Shown here: in pieces, positions 1 to 8,565 of the stretch
Numbering within the stretch: position 1 is the stretch's first letter
Layout of the letters: each line of letters begins with the position of its first letter
Assembly: GCA_047615875.1 (NCBI GenBank)
Contig: JBLHGU010000070.1
Coordinates: 1-23,753 of the forward strand
Length of the DNA: 23,753 nt
DNA from: JBLHGU01 sp047615875
Lineage (GTDB): Bacteria; Pseudomonadota; Gammaproteobacteria; Arenicellales; CAJQKF01
Direction of reading: 5' to 3'
The notes under the pieces: model-generated
Databases searched by the model: none
What the model saw: the letters and a program-made list of their open reading frames with translations, nothing else
Told to the model about the DNA's origin: nothing
Position numbers and translations under genes: made by a program

Positions 1-2
1 TT

Positions 3-584
3 GAAAGGGTAAAGATGCGAACGGAATCTGCATGGCAAAGAAACGATATAACTTCTCGAGTATTTCCTGGTGCCAAGGTGCGCGTCTTTGGCAAGATGGA
101 AAGAGATATTGAGCCAGGGGATTACAAGGTAATAGTTCGGAATCGTTTCGCCGATAAATCCCAGCCGGTCTATCGTGACACGGTACGTATTGAGGAAAGG
201 CTCGCAGTAGAGAACGTAGACCCAGCGGGCATTAATGGGGAAAGTGAATTGCAGGTTGAAATCAGTCCTGCTGCTCTTCCTGTAAAAATACGTAGCAATG
301 GTTCTTCTTTTTCAAGTTTCACAGTTACCAACAGCAGCAATCAGTTAATGTTTATTGATTTGCCAAAGGAACTCGAAGGTCTCAAAGAAAAGGGAATATC
401 TGAATTCAAATTTTTCCCTGATTCAGTGCAAATTAGGCCTGGGAAAATAGCGAGGATTGTTCTGCAACAGACGCACCTGAATGGTTTTGATTACGAAGGG
501 ATTACCTTTGGGGCAATGCTACGAACAGGCGATGTTGATGATGAGCAGCAAAAGTTAAATTTAGTCACTGTCGGGAATCCATAA
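3..584 (+). CDS. Partial periplasmic Ig-like / pilus-chaperone-like protein (5' end outside window)
   Basis: The reading frame is open to the window edge, so the gene very probably begins upstream. An ATG at 15 with an AAAGGG five bases before it could be an internal start, but the product would have no signal peptide and would begin in mid-domain. The first 60 residues look like the last strands of a beta-sandwich (VFPGAKVRVFG, then LxPGDYKVIVRNRF-type). A second Ig-like segment follows from about residue 80 (FTVTNSSNQLMFIDL, then an IRPGKIARIVL strand). This pattern resembles periplasmic pilus chaperones and related Ig-fold proteins. The stop lies 2 bases before the secretin start, so the two are co-transcribed and probably translationally coupled. 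I infer a chaperone or accessory role for a surface structure assembled through that secretin. The exact family is not certain. Confidence 0.6.
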   Translation, partial: ERVKMRTESAWQRNDITSRVFPGAKVRVFGKMERDIEPGDYKVIVRNRFADKSQPVYRDTVRIEERLAVENVDPAGINGESELQVEISPAALPVKIRSNGSSFSSFTVTNSSNQLMFIDLPKELEGLKEKGISEFKFFPDSVQIRPGKIARIVLQQTHLNGFDYEGITFGAMLRTGDVDDEQQKLNLVTVGNP

Positions 585-586
585 TC

Positions 587-1960
587 ATGCACAATTCATC
601 CTTTAGTCTCTTGGGCTCTGCTTTCGTGGTGTTACTGACGAGCTGCGCATCGGTAAATGAAATAGAGTTAGCTAACGAGGGCTCCGTCACTGAATGGCAG
701 TCAATGTCGATGCCCGCGCCAATCACTCAGCGTTACCCAACATTGGAGTTCCAATCGGCTGACAAGCAATCAGTAAGCCCGGCAATCACAGCTAGAGCGT
801 CCTCCGATTACTACACATGCACAGATAACGAACAATCCACATTAACAGATGAATTGGCACCATTGGACATATCATTCTTAGAGGTTGATATTCAGGATGC
901 CATTATCGAGCTTAGCCTTTTAACTGGTATTTCAATTATCACTGATGACAGTATTCAGGGTGTTGTCTCGATAAGCTTTACAGGTGAAACTTTAGATACG
1001 GCACTGGAAGCAATTATAGCTCCAGGAAATTTTGGCTTCAAAAAATATGCAAATTTCATCTTTGTCGGCAGTCAAAGCCCAGTGTCGCCATCTTTCCACT
1101 TGTTGTCGTCAACATGCATGTACAAACCGGTATTCCTAGATCCTGAACAAATAGTTGGGATGCTAACGCCTTTTTATCAACAGTATGTCAGCTACTTTGC
1201 AGGTCATGACCACTTGTCAATAGTGGCGCCTGAAAGTATTCAATCGCGCATTCAGAAGGACATTCGAATATTTGATGAATCGCCACAGCAGATTCTATTA
1301 GAAATGAGTATCGTAGAAGTAAGTGAAGAAGCGTTAGACCTGTTGGGCATTAAATGGAGTGAGGCCACCGCTGAGGAAGTCTTAGCCCAAAGCGGGCAAA
1401 CGGGTGGGGGCAATATTTATAGTTATTTAGATCCATCTAGTTCAGAAAGCCCGCTTGCGTTAGCTTTTATCGATTCAATTAGTGCTGTAGATACGAATGA
1501 AGGAATTCAGATTCGAGCGATGCCGTCGATGGTTACTCTAAATGGAAGGGAGGCAAATTTTAGCTCTACTCAAACTGCATGGCTGCCTATTATGAATATT
1601 TATAGCAGTAATCAGGAAAATATCGTGAGCTACGGTGTCGATCTGCAAATAGTGCCTTATATCTCTCTCGACGGGCAGGTACGATTGGAAATACTCAGGG
1701 CATCGGTTAGCGATCTCGATGAAAGCTTCGAGAATAGGCCGCGTCTAATTAGTCATCAAATCTCGACATCGGTGCTACTGATGGATGGTGAAACACTAGT
1801 GCTCGGCGGTCTACTCCAGAAAAAGACTCGTAATCGACGAACTGCAGTGCCTGGGGTATCAAAAACTCCGCTATTTGGAGGGCTTTTTAGAAGTAAGGAA
1901 GAAGAAGAAGTAACAACCGAGGTGCTAATCATCATTAGGCCTAAAATCCTCAAAAGCTAG
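587..1960 (+). CDS. Secretin-family outer-membrane lipoprotein (type II/III secretion or type IV pilus-like)
   Basis: 457 residues. A lipoprotein signal peptide ends in the lipobox LTSC (Cys20). Residues about 93-162 form an STN/secretin N-terminal domain. A short N-domain follows at about 176-232. The secretin channel domain fills about 235-455, with the family signatures ILLEMSIVEVSEEALDLLGI, GETLVLGGLL, VPGVSKTPLFGGLF and a final TTEVLIIIRPKIL strand. Secretins form multimeric outer-membrane gates. This one is short, with a single STN and N-domain, closer in size to MshL/PilQ-like or solitary secretins than to GspD. It is sandwiched between a chaperone-like gene (2-base gap) and an exported surface protein (18-base gap). 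No ATPase, platform protein or pseudopilin gene is visible in the window, so the rest of the machine is either upstream or elsewhere. The secretin assignment is firm; the substrate is unknown. Confidence 0.88.
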   Translation: MHNSSFSLLGSAFVVLLTSCASVNEIELANEGSVTEWQSMSMPAPITQRYPTLEFQSADKQSVSPAITARASSDYYTCTDNEQSTLTDELAPLDISFLEVDIQDAIIELSLLTGISIITDDSIQGVVSISFTGETLDTALEAIIAPGNFGFKKYANFIFVGSQSPVSPSFHLLSSTCMYKPVFLDPEQIVGMLTPFYQQYVSYFAGHDHLSIVAPESIQSRIQKDIRIFDESPQQILLEMSIVEVSEEALDLLGIKWSEATAEEVLAQSGQTGGGNIYSYLDPSSSESPLALAFIDSISAVDTNEGIQIRAMPSMVTLNGREANFSSTQTAWLPIMNIYSSNQENIVSYGVDLQIVPYISLDGQVRLEILRASVSDLDESFENRPRLISHQISTSVLLMDGETLVLGGLLQKKTRNRRTAVPGVSKTPLFGGLFRSKEEEEVTTEVLIIIRPKILKS

Positions 1961-1978
1961 TCAGCCGGATGAGTAATC

Positions 1979-2833
1979 ATGAGCATATTTTCCACACGGG
2001 TTGTCATCCTAGTTTTTTTAGTGAACCTCTATTCCGGACTTGCTAGCGCCCAGACAGTTACCTGTATGAGTGAGAGCGTTAGTGCGAGCATCACAGGACT
2101 TGAAGATTTTCTCTTGAATACCTCGGCATTAAGCGGATCCGCAAATGCTAGCTACGAAGGTGGTGACGTATTCGAATTGCAGGCGAATGCACCAGTCTAT
2201 TTGTCGGTTTCAGGCCAATCCCTGACTCAAGGGACAACAAGTTTAGCAACAGCCTATACAATCGATGGTCAGGCAGATGTCATTGCGGCAGGAGGTTATG
2301 GGTCACATACACAGAGTCATCAAATCCATGCATCTGCACTGCTAGGTGCCATATCTGCTCAGCTCGCTGGGGAGTACTCAGGGACCATTGTTGTAACCGT
2401 TACCCCGCAATTACCAATTTTGCCACTATGCGAGAAAGAAACGCCTGACTCTGAACTGCCAACAGTACCGATGGTAGACACCAATCCGCCTACGCTAAAC
2501 CCAATATCTAGTGCGCTCATTCTCTGGCCTCCCAACCATAAAATGGTCAATGTCGTAATAGCTACGAATGCCGTTGATGACAGTGGGCACTACATTCTGA
2601 TGGCAAGGGTCACTAGCGATCAACCTCTAAATGGTATCGGGGACGGTAACACATCGGAGGATTTTACCGAGCCAGAAATAGATCAAGAAAATGGGATTAT
2701 ATATCTTGCATTGAGGTCAGAGAGAAAGGGCCAAGGTAATGGCAGAATCTATAACATAATTATTGGGGCTGCAGATGCCGCGGGAAATTATTCGGAAGCT
2801 ATAGTTCAAATAATAGCGCCTCGAAATCGCTAG
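1979..2833 (+). CDS. Exported surface protein: pilin/spore-coat-like N-domain plus WPPNHKM C-domain
   Basis: 284 residues. A signal peptide of about 24 residues ends LASA-Q. Residues about 25-145 form an all-beta domain that finishes with GEYSGTIVVTVTP, the closing-strand pattern seen in spore-coat-U/DUF4402-type pilin-like domains. After a proline-rich linker (about 150-170) comes a second domain marked by LWPPNHKMVNV (182-192), a VTSDQPLNGIGDGNTSED segment, and LALRSERKGQGNGRIYNI with IIGAADAAGN. This domain is common on secreted bacterial proteins with Ig-like or HYR-like modules. A GGA-centred ribosome site precedes the ATG. As the last gene of the chaperone/secretin group it is a plausible substrate or subunit of that pathway, but this is inference from position. 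No catalytic motif is visible. Confidence 0.7.
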   Translation: MSIFSTRVVILVFLVNLYSGLASAQTVTCMSESVSASITGLEDFLLNTSALSGSANASYEGGDVFELQANAPVYLSVSGQSLTQGTTSLATAYTIDGQADVIAAGGYGSHTQSHQIHASALLGAISAQLAGEYSGTIVVTVTPQLPILPLCEKETPDSELPTVPMVDTNPPTLNPISSALILWPPNHKMVNVVIATNAVDDSGHYILMARVTSDQPLNGIGDGNTSEDFTEPEIDQENGIIYLALRSERKGQGNGRIYNIIIGAADAAGNYSEAIVQIIAPRNR

Positions 2834-3004
2834 GTAGAAAAGTGTTTACAGGGGGAGACAATCTAAATGCCGGTACTGATAAGTTAACTCGCCCCAAACG
2901 ATAATTGTGTCATGAGATTATCAATATACAAAGATCGCCGATTTGCGCATTTAGCTTCGCAACAACTTAACGATATGTCAGAGCGGTGAGACGGTCACTG
3001 AGTT

Positions 3005-3991
3005 TCAAGAAGTATGTCGTCTGTTCATGCTTTCTCTCATATCGATTGGCAAACTGATCTGAAGCCGGGCGCCTTTGCCTGGGTTATTCGAAGCGGTGAT
3101 CGTGCCTTGATGTTTTTGAACGAGTCCGTGGCTCACATACAATCCGAGCCCTGTTCCTTTGCCGACATCCTTTGTCGAATAAAAAGGATCGAACAGCTTG
3201 TTGAGATTGGCTTCGGGGATGCCAGTTCCATTGTCTATAAAAACTATCTGAACATTCGCTGCATCTGCACTAGTGTGAATTTCAATGGTGCCGGTTTCCT
3301 CAATTGCATGGCTGGCATTCAGTAATATGTTGTTGAAGATTTGGTTTAACTGTGAGGTGCAGGCATAAATTTCTGGGATTTCTTGATAGTGTCGTTCTAT
3401 TTCGCATTTGTACTTTATTTCGTTCCACACCAAATTTATAGAGCTATCTATACATTCGTTAATATTTGTTTTCCTGCGCTCGTCTTTGTCGTTTCGTGAG
3501 AAGCCTTTTAGGTTTCTAACGATATCTTCAACGCGCTTCGTTCCTACCAAACTTTCTTCGATCGATATTACGGCATCTTCTTTTATGTAATTCAATTCAT
3601 GTTCTTCTGCAAGAGTTTTCAGGCAATCCAATTCTGATTTGAAAGTTGTTTTATGCGCACTATTCTCTATTTTTACCTCAAGCGCCTTATAAGTATCCAA
3701 TATGAGCTTGATTGAAGTAAAGTAGTTGTGCAGGGTGTCCAGGTTGCTGCGAATAAAAGCCACAGGGTTGTTAATTTCATGAGCGACGCCAGCGGCAAGT
3801 AATCCGATAGACGCCAATTTTTCCTGTAGTACCATTTGCTCTTTTTGATTCTGTAGATCATGAAAAGCCACAGAGAGTGTTTCGTTGGTTTCGAAGAGTT
3901 CCCGAGATCGGCGTTCTAGCAAGTCCTCGGCTCGCGCGCGTGCCAATTTCTGGCGCTCATATGCTTTTTTATAGTTGTCATTTTCGGTCAT
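3005..3991 (-). CDS. H-NOX-associated histidine kinase
   Basis: 328 residues from the ATG at 3991. A TTG seven codons further upstream (4012) is possible, but this ATG overlaps the stop of the H-NOX gene as ATGA, the usual coupled arrangement. There is no membrane segment and no PAS domain. Residues about 5-58 are charged, heptad-rich coiled coil (KLARARAEDLLERRSREL). The HisKA phospho-acceptor lies in GLLAAGVAHEINNPVAF (His71). The HATPase domain shows an N-box (NQIFNNILLNASHAI), G1 (DNGTGIP, about 253-259), an F-box (FDPFYSTK) and G2 (GKGTGLGLYVSHGLV, about 277-291). It is therefore a complete soluble kinase with no sensor of its own, as expected for kinases whose autophosphorylation is controlled by a partner H-NOX protein. 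The likely phospho-target is the divergent response regulator at 4688. Confidence 0.9.
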   Translation of the reverse strand: MTENDNYKKAYERQKLARARAEDLLERRSRELFETNETLSVAFHDLQNQKEQMVLQEKLASIGLLAAGVAHEINNPVAFIRSNLDTLHNYFTSIKLILDTYKALEVKIENSAHKTTFKSELDCLKTLAEEHELNYIKEDAVISIEESLVGTKRVEDIVRNLKGFSRNDKDERRKTNINECIDSSINLVWNEIKYKCEIERHYQEIPEIYACTSQLNQIFNNILLNASHAIEETGTIEIHTSADAANVQIVFIDNGTGIPEANLNKLFDPFYSTKDVGKGTGLGLYVSHGLVQKHQGTITASNNPGKGARLQISLPIDMRESMNRRHTS

Positions 3992-4530
3992 AGCAGTTTT
4001 ATCTTGAAGCAACAGTGATCACTGCCATTATGCATGCAAGGATCATGGCTTACGGCGAATTCAGCTTGGTATTTTTCTCCAGCTCCTCTAATTAGGCCGT
4101 CTGCTAGATGACATAACTTTCTTGGCGATCTATAGAATAGATCAAGAGAATTTTCATTCTCTTGGCTCCAGCTCAGTGACGGTAAGTTAGGATTGGGATA
4201 CAGCTTTCTCACTTCTTTATGGATTACATCTTCTATGCTTTTTAGAAATTCAAGGAATAGAGGCTCCTTTTCAACAAAAATTGTATGTTTCATCGCTAAC
4301 ACATGAAACAAATACTGCCCGAAAGCCTTCAGCAGCTCGGGAATAGGAGTGCCAGTTTTTTTGGACAATTCCGCCACCATTGCAGACAATTCTTCGTCAG
4401 GGAAGTCCTCAACAGAAGTATATATGCCATTTGATGTGGGGTTGACAGATTTCAGTATTGCATCCCAAGTATCGATGCCTACCTGCTTTTCTACCATGTC
4501 ATTAAAAGTCGTGAAAACTATTCCTTTCAT
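3988..4530 (-). CDS. H-NOX heme nitric-oxide sensor
   Basis: 180 residues from the ATG at 4530, which gives the family-typical beginning MKGIVFTTFNDMVE. An upstream TTG at 4632 would add 34 atypical residues. The heme-ligating His is seen as His104 in FLKSIEDVIHKEVRKLYP, and the heme-propionate motif YxSxR is present as YRSPR (133-137). In O2-binding homologues a distal Tyr lies nine residues after the motif Tyr; here that position is Leu142, so the pocket looks non-polar and NO-selective. The C-terminus carries a Cys/His-rich patch (SHDPCMHNGSDHCC) of the kind linked to redox or metal sensing in some H-NOX proteins. The gene overlaps the kinase gene by ATGA. Predicted role: cytosolic NO sensor that regulates the adjacent kinase. 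Confidence 0.9.
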   Translation of the reverse strand: MKGIVFTTFNDMVEKQVGIDTWDAILKSVNPTSNGIYTSVEDFPDEELSAMVAELSKKTGTPIPELLKAFGQYLFHVLAMKHTIFVEKEPLFLEFLKSIEDVIHKEVRKLYPNPNLPSLSWSQENENSLDLFYRSPRKLCHLADGLIRGAGEKYQAEFAVSHDPCMHNGSDHCCFKIKLL

Positions 4531-4640
4531 ACTAGTCTCGTTGTGGCGAATCGTAATTGGGTCTAGAATAGGCACATAGCCAAAAATATGCACGTAATAC
4601 CTATTTTTATCAAAAAAGATGTGAGCCAGCAACTGAAATT

Positions 4641-4656
4641 GGGCACTGCTAGTGCA
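4641..4656 (+). promoter_or_regulatory. Sigma-54 type -24/-12 promoter of the response-regulator gene
   Basis: GGGCAC, five bases, then GTGCA matches the sigma-54 consensus TGGCAC-N5-TTGCA with the invariant GG (-24) and GC (-12) exactly ten bases apart. The predicted transcript would start near 4667, giving a leader of about 20 bases before the ATG at 4688, with AAGG at 4679-4682 as the ribosome site. The element also holds a perfect inverted repeat, GCACT-GCT-AGTGC (4643-4655). Because the downstream gene is itself a sigma-54 activator, autoregulation is likely. No equivalent element faces the H-NOX operon in this 157-base divergent gap. Confidence 0.6.
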
Positions 4657-4687
4657 ATAAATTCAATGAAGACAAGGCAAGGTAAAC

Positions 4688-6106
4688 ATGTCCAAACTAC
4701 TTATAGTAGATGATGACGATCACGTTCTAAAGTCTCTCGTAAGGTTACTTCGTTCATCTGACTATGATATTAGCTGTTATGTCGACCCTGAAGAAGCATT
4801 GAAGCAGTGTGGGTTGCAAAAATTTGATTTGATTCTTTCTGACCAAAGAATGCCTAGCATGGAAGGGACTGAATTTTTTACGCATATTGCACAGTTATTT
4901 CCACAGACGCGTCGTATTCTCATAAGCGGCTATAGCGATTTTACAAGCGTCACCGAAGCATTCAATGATGAGATTATTCACAAGTTTGTGATTAAGCCCT
5001 GGGATAATGAGTCTCTCAAAAACCTGATTTCGGATCAACTTAAGTTAGCGGGCCAAGAAAATTTACTGACCACTTCTGAAGGTAAAACCCCGAGCCCGTC
5101 ACGGGGGCGCTCTAGTAGGCTAGAAAAGGATGCAGAGACTGCCGGTAGCTTCCATGGAATTGTAACTGCTGACCCTTCTATGCATCAACAAATCTCAGTT
5201 ATCAGGAAAACAGCGAACTCAGATGCTCCTTTTTTCATACATGGGGAAACGGGCACAGGTAAAGAGTTAGTGGCACAGTCAATTCATCTCGAAAGCGATA
5301 GGCTAGAGAAAAAATTTGTTGCTCTGAATTGTGCAAATTTGACAGAAACACTACTTGAGTCGCAGTTGTTTGGTCATATGAAGGGGGCGTTTACTGGAGC
5401 ACAAAAAGATCAAAAAGGCTTGTTAGCAGAAGCTGAGGGTGGCACTTTATTCTTGGACGAAGTCACTGAAATACCAATGAGTCTTCAAGCTAAATTACTT
5501 CGAGTATTGCAAGAAAGGGAATATACCCCTGTAGGCGAGACGAAGGCTATACCGTTTGATGTCAAAGTAATTTCAGCATCAGCCACTAGCCTTGAGGAAG
5601 CTGTTTCTAAGGGAACGTTTCGAGAAGATCTTCGCTACAGGCTAGAGGTATTACCTATCAGTCTGCCGCCCTTACGAGCTAGAACGGGAGACATTAGAAT
5701 TCTTTTCGACTACTTTCTAGCGAAGCAATTCCAAAAGCATGGTAATACTGAGAAAGACGTCGAAGATTCTGTGTATGCATGTATACAAGGTTATAATTGG
5801 CCTGGAAATATTAGAGAGCTGGTTAATGTGTGTACCTATATCGCTGCATTATCAGACGACGACTCAGCCCCAATAGGCTGGGATAGTCTGCCTGTCATAG
5901 TAAGTGCCTCCAGCTTGGGAAACGAAGGGGAGGATGATGTAGAGAAACCTCGAATTGACTCTAGGAGTGCGAAGAAAATTAGTAAGGCAAGCTTAGCGTT
6001 GGCAATTGAAAACTTCGGCGGGCACCGAGAATCCATCGCTAGTTATTTTGGCATTTCGCGCATGACTTTGTGGCGCAAGATGAAGCAATTCGATCTTGAA
6101 AAATGA
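4688..6106 (+). CDS. NtrC-family sigma-54-dependent response regulator
   Basis: 472 residues in three domains. The receiver domain (1-120) has the acidic pocket VDDDD, phospho-acceptor Asp52 in LILSDQRMP, the switch Ser80/Gly81 and Lys103 in KPW. After a polar linker the AAA+ sigma-54 interaction domain (about 155-395) shows Walker A GETGTGKE (186-193), the sigma-54-contacting loop GAFTGA (233-238), Walker B GGTLFLDEV (251-259), the FREDLRYRL arginine region and WPGNIREL (371-378). The Fis-type helix-turn-helix is at the C-terminus (about 436-470, RESIASYFGISRMTLWRKM). Every catalytic element is intact. It is divergent from the H-NOX/kinase pair and is the obvious output of that circuit, activating sigma-54 promoters in response to NO. 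Apart from its own promoter, no clear -24/-12 target was found in the window. Confidence 0.92.
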   Translation: MSKLLIVDDDDHVLKSLVRLLRSSDYDISCYVDPEEALKQCGLQKFDLILSDQRMPSMEGTEFFTHIAQLFPQTRRILISGYSDFTSVTEAFNDEIIHKFVIKPWDNESLKNLISDQLKLAGQENLLTTSEGKTPSPSRGRSSRLEKDAETAGSFHGIVTADPSMHQQISVIRKTANSDAPFFIHGETGTGKELVAQSIHLESDRLEKKFVALNCANLTETLLESQLFGHMKGAFTGAQKDQKGLLAEAEGGTLFLDEVTEIPMSLQAKLLRVLQEREYTPVGETKAIPFDVKVISASATSLEEAVSKGTFREDLRYRLEVLPISLPPLRARTGDIRILFDYFLAKQFQKHGNTEKDVEDSVYACIQGYNWPGNIRELVNVCTYIAALSDDDSAPIGWDSLPVIVSASSLGNEGEDDVEKPRIDSRSAKKISKASLALAIENFGGHRESIASYFGISRMTLWRKMKQFDLEK

Positions 6107-6336
6107 AATGCACTGAAACAATCAAAGATGGTAATGAAATTTTTCCGTTATTTCTCGTTGTCTTGTAGCTGCATATTTACAAGATAACCGCTTGATATGT
6201 ACCTAACAAGAAAGCCCCTTTCAAGACAAGATTCCCTACAGGATTGTTCACGTTTCAATTCCAGTAAGCGGCGGATGTATTTTCTAGCCAAGTACTCTAA
6301 AACTGTACAAGTAATAACCAAGTTACTGTGCAAAAG

Positions 6337-8502
6337 TCAGTCAGACGGCAACGCAAAAACCCATAGAGTTGCGCCCGATGGCGGGTTATTAATACCTGCC
6401 GTGCGTTCCATGTTATTGGCTAGAAAGCTTCCTGCGTTTGTCGCAACAGCAACGTACTGTTTCCCATCAACCCGGTAGGTAATCGGATAGGAGCTTGGAG
6501 AATTGTCTAGTCTCTGTTGCCATAGCACTGAGCCATCAGATTGATCGATAGCTCTAAAATAACGATCAACCGATCCGCTAAACAACAAGCCGCTATCGGT
6601 AGTGAGATTGCCGCTGGCAGGCGGCGCGTATTGCCTTTTCGTCCAAATTACTTCGCGAGTTTCGAGATCGATCGCCTTTACCATTCCCCAAAGGCCATCG
6701 GTGGACGCATCGGGATACTTTTGCCAGCGTCGCCCGGTGAGGTTGTTGATGCAGGTGTCCTGCATGGGAATGTACAATATGCCAGTGGCGGGATTGTATG
6801 AGGAAGACTGCATGTTACGCGCGCCCAACGCATCGGGGCAGATACCGTTCAAAGATAGGCCGTCTAGCACTTGGCCCGGCTCCGGGATTGACTGCTGGGT
6901 CAGTGTCTTCGCCCCGGTTCGGGGGTCGATCTCCGCAATGACGTTTTGCATATCGAGATCTATTGAGAACAGATAGTCGCCGGTGGCGGCGTCAACCGCC
7001 TCGAAGATGGCTTCCTTGCCGCCGGTGACAATTGCTTTACGCATCACGCCATCAACCGGCAGCGTTATGATCTGGCGCTCGTAAGCCCAATCGTGATCTA
7101 GCTGATCGTTCGGCATATGCTGAAAATGCCAAACTAGTTCGCCGGTATCAGCATTCAATGCGATGGTGGAATTGGTGTACAGAGCATCGTTTGTTACACC
7201 GGGTGCATCGCTTCTCACTCTCAGGGAGTTGGTGTCATAGGTAGGGGCTGGGCCGAAATAAAGTAGATTCAGCTCTGCATCATAGCTGCCAGGGTTCCAC
7301 ACAGAGCCGCCAGTGCGCTCTTCTAGAGATAGGTTGTTCCAAGTATTGCCGCCCGGCTCATCGGGCCTAGCGATAGTGTAGAAGCGCCATGCTTCATCAC
7401 CAGAATCCAGATCAATTGCAATGATAAAATTGCCACCAGCTACGGCTGTCTGACCTGTCATTCCAATAATCGCTTTGCCATTTACCACCATTGGGGCAGA
7501 CTTGAGTTGAAAATCGGTTTCACCTTGGGTGTCGATTTCATGATCCCAAATCAATCTGCCAGTCTTTGCCTCCAGTGCCAGAATGTGAACATCGGAGGTG
7601 GGCACAATGATTTTGTCATCAAATATTGCGACTCCCTTCTTTGAGCTAGCCCGCACACCGTCATCCAGCTCTCTCTGGTAGCTCCACAGCAAATCTCCAT
7701 TTGTAGCATCGAAGGCTTGCACTACATCACCATTGCTATAGGCGAAGAGAACACCATCGTGAACCAGTGGTGTCATCATGTTTGCACCTGACGGTAGCGA
7801 CCAGGTCCAGACAGCTTCTAGATCAGAAACATTACTCTTGTTGATTTGAGCGAGCGGACTATGCCCCAGGTTTTCATGAGTGCGCCGCCATATCAGCCAG
7901 TCGTCAGCTGGTGGGTTCAGTAGCATGGCATCGGTAACCGGAGTTAGGCTATTCAACCGGCTCACGGGAACCAAGGGGCCATTTGTGTCATAGCTGGGGT
8001 CGCGCGGATTCAATTCGGTCGGAACTAAGGGTTGAGCAGGAATAATGAGGCCATCCAGATCCGCCATTGCTAACGGTAGGGGAGTAGCGCCTGCCTCTGC
8101 GCCATTGCGTTGCAGTAGAAAGGCGATAAGCTGACTAGTGACTTGCGGGCCGAGTCCGCCCGGTTGCGTTGGTGGCATTCGCTGCAGGCTGGTCGCCAGA
8201 TCGGAAATTGGCCTGTCTCCCCATCGGCGACTGAAGAAGTTTCCGCTAAGGCTGGGTACAAATTCGAAACCCTCTAGATTATAGCCGTGGCAAACTGCGC
8301 ACTGTTCCTCATAAACTAATTCTCCCTGCTCCGCTTGTTCAGCGGTATATCCGCCAGGAGTTTGGGCAAGTACAGGTGTAGTCAATAAAACTAGTAGACC
8401 ACTAGCCAGCAGGCTGCGCATCAGGAATTTTGCGAATGGCTTGGCGCTATCATTCGATTGGTTTTCTATCACTATGAGTACCTTTTTAGGAGTAGAGCCC
8501 AT
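6337..8502 (-). CDS. PQQ-dependent quinohemoprotein dehydrogenase with N-terminal cytochrome c domain
   Basis: 721 residues from the ATG at 8502. The signal peptide (MRSLLASGLLVLLTTPVLAQ) begins only at Met28, so the true start may be internal; no ribosome site settles it. The mature protein opens with a cytochrome c domain: CAVCH (68-72) with the likely axial Met in QRMPPTQPGG (Met109). An eight-bladed PQQ beta-propeller follows from about 190 to 717, with tryptophan-docking-type repeats (GDLLWSYQ, GRLIWDHEI, GELVWHFQ, GSVLWQQR) and the typical SGANMMTPLVHDGVLF and SGSVDRYFRAID blocks. Such enzymes oxidise alcohols or related substrates in the periplasm and pass electrons to heme c. The heme domain is N-terminal, unlike type II alcohol dehydrogenases where it is C-terminal; polyvinyl-alcohol-type dehydrogenases may be closer. 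Substrate unknown. No PQQ synthesis gene is nearby. Confidence 0.87.
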   Translation of the reverse strand: MGSTPKKVLIVIENQSNDSAKPFAKFLMRSLLASGLLVLLTTPVLAQTPGGYTAEQAEQGELVYEEQCAVCHGYNLEGFEFVPSLSGNFFSRRWGDRPISDLATSLQRMPPTQPGGLGPQVTSQLIAFLLQRNGAEAGATPLPLAMADLDGLIIPAQPLVPTELNPRDPSYDTNGPLVPVSRLNSLTPVTDAMLLNPPADDWLIWRRTHENLGHSPLAQINKSNVSDLEAVWTWSLPSGANMMTPLVHDGVLFAYSNGDVVQAFDATNGDLLWSYQRELDDGVRASSKKGVAIFDDKIIVPTSDVHILALEAKTGRLIWDHEIDTQGETDFQLKSAPMVVNGKAIIGMTGQTAVAGGNFIIAIDLDSGDEAWRFYTIARPDEPGGNTWNNLSLEERTGGSVWNPGSYDAELNLLYFGPAPTYDTNSLRVRSDAPGVTNDALYTNSTIALNADTGELVWHFQHMPNDQLDHDWAYERQIITLPVDGVMRKAIVTGGKEAIFEAVDAATGDYLFSIDLDMQNVIAEIDPRTGAKTLTQQSIPEPGQVLDGLSLNGICPDALGARNMQSSSYNPATGILYIPMQDTCINNLTGRRWQKYPDASTDGLWGMVKAIDLETREVIWTKRQYAPPASGNLTTDSGLLFSGSVDRYFRAIDQSDGSVLWQQRLDNSPSSYPITYRVDGKQYVAVATNAGSFLANNMERTAGINNPPSGATLWVFALPSD

Positions 8503-8565
8503 AATTAGGCAGGTGGAAGCTAGTAGCCGTGGCTTTTACGTTAGCAACATCGTCGCGTATGACGA

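Noticed and set aside
587..1960. Naming the secretin mshL or pilQ
   Set aside because: The secretin domain is clear, but no other MSHA or type IV pilus gene is present to justify a specific symbol.
3014..3325. 103-codon plus-strand frame inside the kinase gene
   Set aside because: Antisense to the conserved HATPase region; no motif of its own.
6148..6336. Small frames in the gap between the response regulator and the PQQ dehydrogenase
   Set aside because: No ribosome site or family resemblance on either strand; the gap is simply a convergent spacer.
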